Shown: in pieces, positions 35,593-43,664 of the stretch
Layout: every line of letters starts with the position of its first letter
Position numbering within the stretch: position 1 is the first letter of the stretch
From: Ectorhizobium quercum
GTDB taxonomy: Bacteria > Pseudomonadota > Alphaproteobacteria > Rhizobiales > Rhizobiaceae
NCBI RefSeq assembly: GCF_026552795.1
Contig: NZ_JANFPI010000001.1
Location: forward strand, 1-64,000
Reading direction: 5' to 3'
Length of the DNA stretch: 64,000 bases
Made by a program: the position numbers and the translations under genes
Notes under the pieces: generated by a model
Databases searched by the model: none
Seen by the model: the letters and a program-made list of their open reading frames with translations, nothing else
Told to the model about the DNA's origin: nothing

Positions 35593-35717
35593 GCAAAAAG
35601 AGCCATTTCCGCACACTAAGTGTGGCGGATCAGCATTGTAACTCATTGAAATATAAAGGCGGCTAAATCGCCAAAGGTGTGCGCATTCTTCTAGGTGTGG
35701 CGGGATTTTACGGCCGA

Positions 35718-36227
35718 TTACGTCTCTGCATCATCTCTGTCAGGCCGAAACACGAAGGGTTGCGCTCTTGGTGTATATTTCCCAACAACTCCCTTACTGT
35801 ACCAATCATCTTTAATTACAGATATAGCATTTCTAAGTTCTATTTTCTCTCTTAGAGAGAGTTTAATGCACTGATGCTCAAAATTCATCCGAAGACGGCG
35901 GAAATAGACTAGAAATTCTTCGCGATTCAGATTTTCGGCCTTTTGCTCATCGAATGCTTCCCCGGCAGCAATCTCAGCAGCCTCATACATGAGGTAGATA
36001 TAATCCTCATCCTCAACGGTGTTGTTCAATGTGAACATATAGTCGAGAGAAATGCGGTACTTTTCGGATGCCTCCACGAGGACATCCATAGGGATCGATC
36101 CCCTTTTTTTCCATGAGTTAAGCGTCTGATAAGGAACGCCCAATTTCTCTGCAAGCTCGGCATCGGTCTTCACCGAGAGCTTAAACTTCAACCGTTCCAA
36201 CACGACTTTGGCGTCAACAATCGCCAT
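35718..36227 (-). CDS. CI-type repressor of the Mu-like element
   Basis: This 169-residue protein has an N-terminal phage-repressor helix-turn-helix (KTDAELAEKLGVPYQTLNSW, KKRGSIPMDVLVEASEKYRI, SLDYMFT), as in CI-like repressors. A helical, acidic C-terminal part probably mediates oligomerisation; no LexA/CI protease Ser-Lys pair is evident. It faces away from the Ner-like and transposase genes, the normal arrangement of a lysogeny repressor and the early operon. The gene is markedly AT-rich compared with the host. ATG 36227 has AAGGGTG at proper spacing; a GTG nine bases upstream is less likely. It probably keeps the element silent by binding the 49-base divergent region. Confidence 0.8.
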   Translation of the reverse strand: MAIVDAKVVLERLKFKLSVKTDAELAEKLGVPYQTLNSWKKRGSIPMDVLVEASEKYRISLDYMFTLNNTVEDEDYIYLMYEAAEIAAGEAFDEQKAENLNREEFLVYFRRLRMNFEHQCIKLSLREKIELRNAISVIKDDWYSKGVVGKYTPRAQPFVFRPDRDDAET

Positions 36228-36276
36228 AATAAACACCCTTGCAAACTGGTTCGATTTGGACTATTAAATCCTCATA

Positions 36277-36510
36277 ATGAACCAAAAAACAACACATCAT
36301 AACCGTCCTGAACCCGGCCCGCAACTGAATGCGAGCGTTCGCGGCGCATTTATAACCATTGGTGAAAGCCTTCACTCTTGGTGCAAGGCCAACGGTTATC
36401 ATCAGCAAAACGTGCGCTCGGCTCTTGTTGGATCGTGGGATGGCCCGAGGGCTGCGGAAATTCGGGCGCAAATCGTAGCATATCTTCGCGGTCGCGGGGC
36501 GGGCATATGA
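36277..36510 (+). CDS. Small Ner-like DNA-binding protein
   Basis: This 77-residue basic protein is the first gene of the rightward early operon of the element. Its sequence (LNASVRGAFITIGESLHSWC, KANGYHQQNVRSALVGSWDG) looks like a short helix-turn-helix; in transposable phages this position is occupied by Ner or a similar early-promoter regulator. Its stop overlaps the transposase start (ATGA at 36507-36510), so it is coupled to the transposase. Function is inferred from position and size; sequence similarity to known Ner is weak. Confidence 0.62.
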   Translation: MNQKTTHHNRPEPGPQLNASVRGAFITIGESLHSWCKANGYHQQNVRSALVGSWDGPRAAEIRAQIVAYLRGRGAGI

Positions 36511-38399
36511 GATACATCTCACTGTCCACAATTCGGGCCATAGCGAATGCGGCGGGACTTTCAACACATAAGTCAACCCTCATTCGTCAACTCGCTAAAC
36601 TTGGTGCCGTTCAAGAAACAGGGATGGCAAAAGGTAATCAGCTTGGTTTCATCTACCAGTATGAAACGCTACCTGTCGCCTTGCAGGGCCTTGTAGATAC
36701 GCAGACCGACACTGATGGCGATGCAGAGCGCCGTTCTTCTTGGCAAAGGTTCGCTGAGGCCCCTGCCTCACTTCGTGCCGATGCCGAAGCTCGCTACGGA
36801 ATGCTGAAAGCGGTTGCTGCGCTCATTGCCGAGGGCAAGAGCTTGACGGTTGCCCTCGTTGACGTGGCGAACATACATGGTTCCAGTGTTTCCACCGTCA
36901 AACGGGCGTGGAAGGCTGTCAGAGAGGTTCCTGAAGCCGATTGGCTTCCCTCACTCGTCAAGGATTACAAACCTCGCCAGAAAGAGGATATCTCGCAGGA
37001 AATCCTCAGCTATTTCTTTGCTGATTATGGTCGAATGGAGCAGCCGCAGGCACAGGCAGTGTGGGAACGCACAGTGCGTGCCGCTGTCAAGAACGGCTGG
37101 GGTGAGGTTCCAAGCGCCAAGACCCTGAAACGGCGCTGGGATGCCTTGCCTGCCGATGTCCGAATTCTCTGGCGCGACGGTGAGGAGGCATTGCAAAATG
37201 CGCATCCTCACTCCGGGCGTGATCGCTCCGGTATGAAGCCGCTGGACATGATCAGCCTCGACGGACGCGAATGGGACCTTTTCGTCCGGTTGCCCGATCA
37301 GCGCATCATTCGCGTATGCGTCGTCATGGTGCAGGACGTGGCCACCAACATGATGCTGTCCTATCACGTGGGCGAGACGGAAAGCGCCGATGCGTATCGT
37401 AGGGCGCTCTGCCAGTCATTCGTTACCTATGGCATTGCCAAGGTGGCCCAGTTCGACAACACCCGCGCCGCCGCCAATAAGACGATCACAGCAGGCGCAA
37501 AGAAGCGTAACCGCTTCAAGATCAAGGAAACCGATCTCCCCGGTATCCTGCCCCGCGTCGGCTGCGAACCGATCTTTACGAAGCCCTATAACGGTCGTTC
37601 AAAGACCGTTGAACGGTGCTTTGCCGAGGTGAAGGAGCGTTCGGAGAAAGACCCGCGTTGCGCCGGAGCCTACACCGGGCGCAATCCTACCGAAAAGCCT
37701 GAGAACTATGCGGAAACCGCTATCGATCTCGCCCTTTTCGAGCAGGTCCTTGCCGAGGCCGTCGAGCACTACAACACCCGTACCGACCGCAAGAGCAAGG
37801 TGGCTTACAAAATCTCGCACCGTCAGGCCTTTCAAGCCGGACTGGAGACGACACAGGTTCGCCAGTTGGCGGAGTTCCAGCGCCGATACTTCTTCTTCAC
37901 CGCTATCCGTCGCACGGTGTCACCGTCCGGTACGGTGACTATCGGCAAGCGCCCTCACGAAAACCGTTTCCATCACCCGGAATTGTTGCGTTACGCAGGT
38001 CAGGAAATCGTCGTTTTCTATGACCCCGACAATTTGAAAGACCCCGTTTGGGCTGAAACGGTTGATGGCCGATACATTGCCGAACGGATCGTCTGCCTTG
38101 AGGCTCGCGGCTTCAATTCCGAGGAAGACGCAAAGGCCTACGCCCGCGAAAAGCGTAATTCTATCAAGGCTACGAAGGCCAAGGCCAAGGCTATCGGGCG
38201 CATGTCGCAGATCGAAATGAAGTCGGCCGTTGCGCCGTTGCCTATCAGCACACCGCCGTCGCCTTCAATCATACAGCCCATTTTCACCAGAAAGCCGACG
38301 CCCGCTCAGCAGGACAACTCGGCTCTTCTGAGGGAAGTCATCGAACTGTCCCGAAAAGGCAGGGAGATCGAAAAGCGCTTGGTCGGCTTTGACGACTGA
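36507..38399 (+). CDS. MuA-like DDE transposase
   Basis: This 630-residue transposase would bind the element ends and perform strand transfer. The N-terminus (MRYISLSTIRAIANAAGLST, STLIRQLAKLGA) is a DNA-binding helix-turn-helix region, followed by a Mu-type domain. The rve core shows Asp in MISLDGREWDLFVRLPD, Asp in VAQFDNTRAAANK and Glu in SKTVERCFAEVKE, the catalytic DDE triad. A Mu C-terminal beta-barrel follows (ELLRYAGQEIVVFYDPDNLK), then a Lys-rich tail that would contact the ATPase partner. The length is close to MuA (663). ATG 36507 overlaps the stop of the Ner-like gene. All catalytic residues are present, so it appears functional. Confidence 0.9.
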   Translation: MRYISLSTIRAIANAAGLSTHKSTLIRQLAKLGAVQETGMAKGNQLGFIYQYETLPVALQGLVDTQTDTDGDAERRSSWQRFAEAPASLRADAEARYGMLKAVAALIAEGKSLTVALVDVANIHGSSVSTVKRAWKAVREVPEADWLPSLVKDYKPRQKEDISQEILSYFFADYGRMEQPQAQAVWERTVRAAVKNGWGEVPSAKTLKRRWDALPADVRILWRDGEEALQNAHPHSGRDRSGMKPLDMISLDGREWDLFVRLPDQRIIRVCVVMVQDVATNMMLSYHVGETESADAYRRALCQSFVTYGIAKVAQFDNTRAAANKTITAGAKKRNRFKIKETDLPGILPRVGCEPIFTKPYNGRSKTVERCFAEVKERSEKDPRCAGAYTGRNPTEKPENYAETAIDLALFEQVLAEAVEHYNTRTDRKSKVAYKISHRQAFQAGLETTQVRQLAEFQRRYFFFTAIRRTVSPSGTVTIGKRPHENRFHHPELLRYAGQEIVVFYDPDNLKDPVWAETVDGRYIAERIVCLEARGFNSEEDAKAYAREKRNSIKATKAKAKAIGRMSQIEMKSAVAPLPISTPPSPSIIQPIFTRKPTPAQQDNSALLREVIELSRKGREIEKRLVGFDD

Positions 38400-38461
38400 G
38401 TGTCTGGCCGAAGGCGTCGCAACCGCCTTCGGCCATATCCAAAACCGGAAAGGAATGTGGA

Positions 38462-39214
38462 ATGGACAGCAGGAACACTACAACGCCACCGCCCGAACAG
38501 CAACAGGGCGACCCGACAAGGGTTTACGTCTCTACGCCGACCTCCGAACATATTCTGGCAACCTTGATGCTGGCGAAAGAAGACGGCGAGATCGTTTCGG
38601 TTTCGGGAATGCCCGGGATCGGCAAGACACAGGCAATGGAGCGCCTGAAAAGCACCGAAACTAGCGTCTGGTATTGCCAGTTTTCCGACGATATCGGGAG
38701 CGTGTTCGCGACCCTGACGGAAGTCGCCAAGGCGGTGGGCATTACCGAAGTGCCGAGCAAGCCCGATGACGTTCGCCGCCAGATCGTCAGTCGTGTTCAG
38801 GGAACGGAAGGCATCATCCTTTGCGATGAGGCCCAGCACCTGAACAGCAAGGGGTTCGAGGTCATCAGGACCATTCATGACCGTAGCGGTGTTGCCATCG
38901 CCTTCTGCGGCCATCTGGACCTTGCCGACAAGATCGCCCGCCTTCCGCAACTCGCGGGCCGTATCACGGCTCCCTTGCGGATCGGTGCGGCCCGTGCCGA
39001 AGATGCCGATGCCCTCTTTGACGCATGGGGCCTGACGGACAGGCGATCCCGCGAGTTTCTGCGCGCTTTTGCCAGCAACCCGACGGGATTGCGCCGGATC
39101 GCGAAAGCCTTCCGTTTGGCTCGCCGAATGGCATTGGCCGCAGGGAACCCCGTCACTTTCGAGCATGTCCGCAAGGCGTGGGCATCCCTCCAAGAAACCG
39201 TCATCGAAGCGTGA
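38462..39214 (+). CDS. MuB-like transposition ATPase (AAA)
   Basis: This 250-residue AAA ATPase would deliver target DNA to the transposase and stimulate it. The Walker A motif is SGMPGIGKTQAM (about 54-65) and Walker B is GIILCDEAQHLNSKGFEVIR. The C-terminal helical part (RRIAKAFRLARRMALAAGNP) matches the MuB/TniB C-terminal domain. It follows the transposase by 62 bases in the same operon; A plus B is the minimal replicative transposition set of Mu. The length is lower than the 312 residues of MuB, the difference being in the N-terminal helix-turn-helix. Confidence 0.88.
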   Translation: MDSRNTTTPPPEQQQGDPTRVYVSTPTSEHILATLMLAKEDGEIVSVSGMPGIGKTQAMERLKSTETSVWYCQFSDDIGSVFATLTEVAKAVGITEVPSKPDDVRRQIVSRVQGTEGIILCDEAQHLNSKGFEVIRTIHDRSGVAIAFCGHLDLADKIARLPQLAGRITAPLRIGAARAEDADALFDAWGLTDRRSREFLRAFASNPTGLRRIAKAFRLARRMALAAGNPVTFEHVRKAWASLQETVIEA

Positions 39215-39223
39215 GGACCGGAT

Positions 39224-40045
39224 ATGTCTACCACTGACCACCATGTTGAAATGCCCGCCTCGCGTGGGTTCAACCGCGACACCACCTCCCGCGTCGGCGG
39301 GCAAGATGTGTTGAACCTGAGGCCGCTCCCCAATCGCCTTGGCTACAATGGCCCGTATTATGGGCATGCCGCCATGAAGGCCGTTGATTGGGATTGTGAC
39401 CGCATCGAAGGTCACTCCGGCCTTTTCCGCGACGTGGAAACGTTCGAAGCCGATCTCCGCAAGGCGATTACGGTCATTTGGGACGAGATGACAGCCTTGA
39501 GCATCATCCGCCATCGCATTGCCGAAGGGGCGGAACAGCCCGAAACCGCGATGGAACAGGCCACTTATGCCCTGACAACGGCATTCCAGTACATGCAGGA
39601 AGCCTATCTCGTTACCGAAATCCTTGATGAACGGGAGCGGCGGCGGCTGAGAGAGCGCGATGCCAAGGACTTTCTGGCGCTCATCCCCACCAAACCACGT
39701 GAGCAGATGACGTCCTTGGAATGCCTTGCCGAGGAAGGCGAACTCACATGGAAAATCTCGGCTCTACTGGATCGTATGGGGCAGACGCGAGGCGCGAAAT
39801 ACGATTGGCCCAAACCCGGCGTTGATCAGTTGAAGGAACTCACCGGGCGGCTTGAGAAGGCGCTCATGCCTCCGACCACCGAGGAATTGGAAGATATGCC
39901 CGACGACGCTCTTAGCGCCGAACTGCGGGCGCTCGAAGAGAAAATCAGCGATATGCGCCAGTCCGTTTCGCTGATTCACGCCCTCCGCCTGATCAGGCGC
40001 AACCGTTCGCAGGAAGACAAAGGAGCATCCTATGCAGGAGCATGA
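39224..40045 (+). CDS. Unknown protein of the Mu-like element (273 residues)
   Basis: I do not recognise this protein. The first 70 residues (MSTTDHHVEMPASRGFNRDT, YNGPYYGHAAMKAVDWDCDR) are polar. The rest is helical and charged, with a likely coiled coil at about 120-175 (YLVTEILDERERRRLRERDA) and another at about 205-265. No signal peptide or membrane segment is present. It starts nine bases after the ATPase stop and overlaps the next gene by 14 bases, so it belongs to the early operon. Host-nuclease inhibitors (Gam) or other early accessory proteins sit here in Mu relatives, but there is no sequence evidence for that. Confidence 0.7.
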   Translation: MSTTDHHVEMPASRGFNRDTTSRVGGQDVLNLRPLPNRLGYNGPYYGHAAMKAVDWDCDRIEGHSGLFRDVETFEADLRKAITVIWDEMTALSIIRHRIAEGAEQPETAMEQATYALTTAFQYMQEAYLVTEILDERERRRLRERDAKDFLALIPTKPREQMTSLECLAEEGELTWKISALLDRMGQTRGAKYDWPKPGVDQLKELTGRLEKALMPPTTEELEDMPDDALSAELRALEEKISDMRQSVSLIHALRLIRRNRSQEDKGASYAGA

Positions 40046-40346
40046 GTTGGAAGACGCATTTGAAGGCGATGAGAGCGTATGCCATGCCGATACGGTAGGT
40101 GGCTTGCGGTCTTCATTGGCTGGGCTTGCCGATGAGCTGGACGATTACATAGCGCAGGTGCGCAGTTTCCTCCCGGTTGTCGCAAAGCACTATCTCAGCC
40201 CGGATGATAGTTTGCCTGATCTGTATGCGGCGGCTGTGTCGCTTCTCTATACGACCGAAGAGCATATGGGGCGTATCGCCTCAGAACTCGCCGTCATCAA
40301 GCAACATCCGATCTTCTTCCGGAGAGAGCGCGATGGCAAGGAATAG
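40032..40346 (+). CDS. Unknown small protein of the Mu-like element (104 residues)
   Basis: This acidic 104-residue protein begins MQEHELEDAFEGDESVCHAD, has a helical middle (LAGLADELDDYIAQVRSFLP) and ends with a basic FFRRERDGKE. It overlaps the genes on both sides by 14 bases, typical of the tightly packed early operon of a phage-like element. No domain is recognised. It could be a partner of the neighbouring accessory proteins. Confidence 0.6.
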   Translation: MQEHELEDAFEGDESVCHADTVGGLRSSLAGLADELDDYIAQVRSFLPVVAKHYLSPDDSLPDLYAAAVSLLYTTEEHMGRIASELAVIKQHPIFFRRERDGKE

Positions 40347-40776
40347 CGCCGTCGCACCTGCGACGAAAAAGCAGATCGCCCTTCTTCACGTGGCCAAGCG
40401 CGAACTGGGGCTGACCGACGAAGACTATCGGGCCATTCTGGCCCGATACGGCCATTGCGACAGTGCCGCCGATCTCAACGCCTCCGGCTTCACCAGCGTC
40501 ATGAAATACATGGCGGCGCTGGGCTTCAAATCGACCTCTGCATCGTCTTCGGGCTTCGGTGAGCGCCGTGGCATGGCAAGCCCTGCGCAGGTCGATCTCA
40601 TCCGGGCGCTATGGCTGAAATACCATAGCGAGGGAGACGAGAAGGAAACGGCCCTCAACAACTGGCTGTCCCGTTTCCACAAGGTATCGGCTCTCCGGTT
40701 CGTTGATGTCGCCAAGGCCTCGAAGATCATTACTGCCCTCAAGCGGATGACCTCACGGCAGAAAGACGGGATTTGA
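40333..40776 (+). CDS. GemA / Mu gp16-like regulatory protein
   Basis: This 147-residue protein matches the Mu gp16/GemA family: KKQIALLHVAKRELGLTDED, YRAILARYGHCDSAADLNAS, and the later MASPAQVDLIRALWLKYH and NNWLSRFHKVSALRFVD. In Mu, GemA modulates host genes and DNA supercoiling early in infection. Its presence after transposase and ATPase genes confirms that the element derives from a transposable phage rather than from a Tn7-like transposon. ATG 40333 begins inside the preceding gene. Confidence 0.83.
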   Translation: MARNSAVAPATKKQIALLHVAKRELGLTDEDYRAILARYGHCDSAADLNASGFTSVMKYMAALGFKSTSASSSGFGERRGMASPAQVDLIRALWLKYHSEGDEKETALNNWLSRFHKVSALRFVDVAKASKIITALKRMTSRQKDGI

Positions 40777-40878
40777 AGCTGCTTCAAAGGCCGTAGAGCG
40801 CGTTTCCAACCCGGAACGATGCTCTGCGGCCTTTTCTCATTCAAGCGCCCCTGTGGGCCAGAAATCGAAGGAAAGCAC

Positions 40879-41448
40879 ATGCCGAAGAAGATCAGGTACT
40901 TTGACATTCAGGTGGCGAAGATCGACCGCCAGAAATACGCCGTGGTGCCGCTTCACGAATACGAGGCGTTCGTCCGTGAAAACCGGCTGCGTAAAGCCCA
41001 GCGTCGGCCCAGACCGACGAAAATCAACGCGAATCCCGAGATAGCGGCATTCCTCGCGTCGGTTCTCGGCACGATGCCCGTCGATGAAATCTTCTTCCAA
41101 TGCCGCATCCGATTTGGTGAAGAAAACGCGCCGAGCGTGAAAAGGATATATGCCCATTGGGCGCGGCTTCGTCGGCAAGCCGCCCTCAATGATGAGCAGG
41201 CGATGACGAACCGCGCCTTGTTTGGCGGTGCATTCGGTCCACATGCGTCAGCGGTCGATAAGAACCCAGCACTGGCCGAATTCCTCGCGACGACACTCGG
41301 CACCAAGCACATTGATGATGTCATTGCCGAATGCCAGGCGCGGTTCGGAGCCGAGAACGTTCCGTCCAAGTCCGCCATATACCGCCACTGGACGAAGCTA
41401 CGCCAGCGGCCCACACGAACCGTCACGATGGAGAACGAGCATGAATAA
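40879..41448 (+). CDS. Unknown protein with two copies of a ~50-residue HTH-like module
   Basis: The 189-residue protein begins MPKKIRYFDIQVAKIDRQKY and contains two homologous modules. The first is about 70-117 (INANPEIAAFLASVLGTMPV, then a C-RIRFGEENAP block and KRIYAHWARLR). The second is about 133-181 (DKNPALAEFLATTLGTKHID, CQARFGAENVPSKSAIYRHW). Each looks like a compact helical DNA-binding unit of the kind that reads an inverted or repeated site. The same module occurs once in the next gene. ATG 40879 has GAAGGAAAG upstream and is preferred to an in-frame ATG at 40819. Function is unknown; a role in controlling late functions, as Mor does in Mu, is possible. Confidence 0.62.
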   Translation: MPKKIRYFDIQVAKIDRQKYAVVPLHEYEAFVRENRLRKAQRRPRPTKINANPEIAAFLASVLGTMPVDEIFFQCRIRFGEENAPSVKRIYAHWARLRRQAALNDEQAMTNRALFGGAFGPHASAVDKNPALAEFLATTLGTKHIDDVIAECQARFGAENVPSKSAIYRHWTKLRQRPTRTVTMENEHE

Positions 41449-41782
41449 GGGTGTTGGCAGCATCATGGGCTTGGAGCGGTGCCTGACCTGCAATAAGCTG
41501 GCTCTTCACGAGGACACGATCACAATTCCTGTTTCGGAGTACGAGGCGATGAAGGCTGCTGCTGATACCAGCGTCCAGCGCAAGAAGATCGCCAGCTACC
41601 GCGCTATCTCCGGTTCCAAGATCGCCAAAAATCCAGAGATGGCGGAATTCATCATCGAGTGCGCCGCGACGATGACGGTTGCGCAGGTCACGGCGGCTTG
41701 CAAGGAACGTTTTGGCAATGCCACGCCGTCATGGTCCACGATCTTCCGGTTTCTCGATGCCATCAAAAAGGGAGGGAGATAG
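41441..41782 (+). CDS. Unknown protein with one copy of the same HTH-like module
   Basis: This 113-residue protein has a CLTCNK segment near the N-terminus (two Cys only), the sequence ITIPVSEYEAMKAAADTSVQ, and one C-terminal module (IAKNPEMAEFIIECAATMTV, CKERFGNATPSWSTIFRFLD). The module is homologous to those of the previous gene, whose PLHEYEAFVREN segment also corresponds to PVSEYEAMKA here. The two genes thus arose by duplication, with one module lost or gained. They overlap by eight bases. It is the last gene of the element. Confidence 0.6.
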   Translation: MNKGVGSIMGLERCLTCNKLALHEDTITIPVSEYEAMKAAADTSVQRKKIASYRAISGSKIAKNPEMAEFIIECAATMTVAQVTAACKERFGNATPSWSTIFRFLDAIKKGGR

Positions 41783-41904
41783 GATTTGAGGGCGTTTTCT
41801 TTACTTCATGCGGAATTTTTATACTTCCGCCCACGAGCCTCCCAAACGATCCCATCCCCGTTTGAATATGACCGGATATCATTGGATGATCCCGCATGAT
41901 CCCA
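41783..41904. other. Right subterminal region of the Mu-like element
   Basis: No gene is present between the last element gene and the end sites. A GCGGAA/TTCCGC inverted repeat (41810-41830) with an AT-rich loop could serve as a weak terminator. GATCCC/ATGATCCC short repeats (about 41880-41903) lie just inside the end sites. Confidence 0.4.
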
Positions 41905-41936
41905 GGTCAAACCATCTGTCCGGCAGGGTCAAACCA
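41905..41936 (-). repeat. Right terminal repeats of the Mu-like element (two sites, 22-bp spacing)
   Basis: The 10-mer GGTCAAACCA occurs at 41905 and again at 41927, 22 bases apart. The outer copy with its inner neighbour (complement TGGTTTGACCCTGCCGG) forms the inverted repeat with the left end. The inner copy extends to GGTCAAACCATCTGTCC, whose complement is identical over 17 bases to the left border including seven flanking bases. Tandem transposase sites about one 22-bp unit apart are usual at Mu-type ends. Confidence 0.7.
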
Positions 41937-42528
41937 TGTGACTGTACAAAACGGCCCACACCAGCGGTTCGGGCTGGAGGCGAATGGCGTCGGCGGGCAA
42001 TCCCGCGCCGCCATCGGAAAGAATGGCGAGATCGAAGGATCGCGACCGGGTCGATTCCAGCAGTTCCGACGAATAGGCCACCTTCAGCGCGATCCGCAAT
42101 CCCGGATGGACGGCGGCGCAGCGGCGCATCAGTTCCGGCATGCGCGCGAGCCCGACGTCGTCGGTAATGCCGAGCCGCACGTGGCCCGTCACCAGTTCGC
42201 GCCCGAAGCGGTCTCCCACCTCGCCGGCCAGCGAGAGAAACCGCCGGGCGAAATCCGCCAGGGCTTCGCCCTCCGCGTTGGGGACCAGCCCCTTGTGCGA
42301 CCGCACGAAGAGCTGCCGCCCCAGTTGCTCCTCCATCCGCCGGAGCTGTTTGCTGACGGCCGAGGGCGTCAGCCCCACCGCGTTCGCCGCAGAGCGCACG
42401 GAGCCGAGTTCCGCGACGGCCAGCACGACCCGCATGGCGTCCGACCGTAAAACCTGGCGCACCACCGGCGAAGCGTCGGTGTGTCCTGTCGGTTCATATA
42501 TCGATGACAAGGTTTCCATAGACGACAT
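41937..42528 (-). pseudogene. LysR-family regulator, N-terminal part (split by Mu-like transposon)
   Basis: The fragment starts at ATG 42528 (MSSMETLSSIYEPTGHTDAS), carries a complete LysR helix-turn-helix (AMRVVLAVAELGSVRSAANA, GLTPSAVSKQLRRMEEQLGR) and the first half of the effector domain (HVRLGITDDVGLARMPELMR). It reads into the transposon end after VWAVLYSH and stops within it at HMV. The missing C-terminal half is at 35202-35575. It is divergent from the DMT exporter gene, which it probably regulated. A truncated protein with the DNA-binding domain may still be made. Confidence 0.8.
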
Positions 42529-42635
42529 GGTATTTCCGGCATAGCTCTGGGGCAAGGCGGCAAAGGACGCCGCCGTCCCCGGCGGCCCCGACGTCCGCAG
42601 CCTGCGCTTTTGCTCGAAACGCTCCGGGAGCCACG

Positions 42636-43610
42636 ATGATCCAAGGTCCGCATTCGCCCGCCCCATCGTCCCCGGCCATCCCGGTGCCGGCAGATGCGAG
42701 CCGGCGGGGAGCGCTGTCGCTGATGGCATTCGGCACGCTGGCCATTCCGGTCATGGATGTGATCGCGAAGGTGCTCGTGACCGACGGCCTGTCCGGCTGG
42801 CACGTCGCACTGGCCCGGTTCGTGGCCCAGGGGCTGTTGACTCTCCTGCTCATGCCGCTGATGGTGGCGCAGGCAGGTGCCGCCGGCAAGGGCGGCGTGA
42901 TCCGCCCGGTCGTCGACGATCTGAGGGCGGCATGCACATGGACGAATGCAGCCCGCGGCGTCGCGCTCGCCTCGGCGACGGGGCTTTTCTTTTCGGGGCT
43001 GCGATACCTGTCGTTGCCGACATCGACCGCGATCCTTTTCCTCACGCCCCTGATCCTCACCCTGCTTGGTGGCGTGGTGCTGCGCGAGCGTGTCAAACGC
43101 GGCACCGTGCTGCTGTGCCTCACCGGATTTCCCTGTGTTCTGCTGATCACCCGGCCGGGCACGGATGTGGTGGGTATGGCGGCATTGCTTCCCCTCATGG
43201 CCGCCTTCTGTTTCGCCGGCTACTTTCTCCTCACCCGCATGGCCGCAAAGCAGGGCTCACCCCTCGCGATGCTCGTCGTGGCCGCCTTCACCGGCGCGGT
43301 GTTCCTGGCGGCGGTCACGGTGTCGATGGGCGCCGTGCATGGCGATTCGGGGAGGATTTTCCAGCCGCTCGACGGCAGCGCATGGTTGGCGCTGGCGGCG
43401 ATCGGCATCGTCTCGACCGCCGCGCATGTGGCCATCACCGTCGCCTTTTCGCAGGCACCGGCATCCAGCCTCGCCCCGCTCAACTACCTCGAGATCGTCT
43501 CGGCGACGATCCTGAGTTTCCTCGTATTCGGCACGTTGCCCGATATGCCGGCCGTGGTCGGAGCGGTTCTGATCGCCCTGATCGGCCTGAAGATCGTGCG
43601 CAGCGGCTGA
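42636..43610 (+). CDS. EamA/DMT-family exporter
   Basis: This 324-residue inner-membrane protein has about ten membrane helices in two EamA repeats (about 25-160 and 180-320). Recognisable segments are LMAFGTLAIPVMDVIAKVLV at the N-terminus, LRYLSLPTSTAILFLTPLIL, and PLNYLEIVSATILSFLVFGT in the second repeat. DMT proteins of this type export amino acids, nucleosides or other metabolites; the substrate cannot be read from sequence. It is divergent from the disrupted LysR gene (107 bases apart), the classic arrangement of a regulator and its exporter, so its control is probably altered by the transposon. ATG 42636 has GGGAG five bases upstream. Confidence 0.88.
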   Translation: MIQGPHSPAPSSPAIPVPADASRRGALSLMAFGTLAIPVMDVIAKVLVTDGLSGWHVALARFVAQGLLTLLLMPLMVAQAGAAGKGGVIRPVVDDLRAACTWTNAARGVALASATGLFFSGLRYLSLPTSTAILFLTPLILTLLGGVVLRERVKRGTVLLCLTGFPCVLLITRPGTDVVGMAALLPLMAAFCFAGYFLLTRMAAKQGSPLAMLVVAAFTGAVFLAAVTVSMGAVHGDSGRIFQPLDGSAWLALAAIGIVSTAAHVAITVAFSQAPASSLAPLNYLEIVSATILSFLVFGTLPDMPAVVGAVLIALIGLKIVRSG

Positions 43611-43664
43611 CATGCGCATCGATACGGTTTTCGCCGTCCCGAATGGACCGATCCGGAGAGAGAC

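Larger units (their letters stand above)
35576..41936 (+). mobile_element. Mu-like transposon without virion genes, inserted in a LysR gene
   Basis: The 6.4-kb element has the early-region order of transposable phages: a leftward repressor, a rightward Ner-like gene, MuA-like transposase, MuB-like ATPase, accessory genes and a GemA-like gene. It has no Mor/lysis, head or tail genes. The borders were set by inverted ends TGGTTTGACCCT at 35576 and its complement ending at 41936; both start with TG as Mu-type ends do. Its genes have a less GC-rich, more even codon usage than the host. It separates two halves of a LysR gene. A 5-bp target duplication is not seen (ACAGA against TGTGA at the flanks), so later rearrangement or imprecise end assignment is possible. 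Confidence 0.82.

Noticed and set aside
33339-41936. One large integrative island with the recombinase as its integrase and the Mu-like genes as cargo.
   Set aside because: No attachment-site pair or tRNA was found, and the Mu-like element has its own ends and target gene, so the two are treated as separate events.
35571-41941. A 5-bp target duplication flanking the Mu-like element.
   Set aside because: The flanking pentamers ACAGA and TGTGA do not match in direct orientation.
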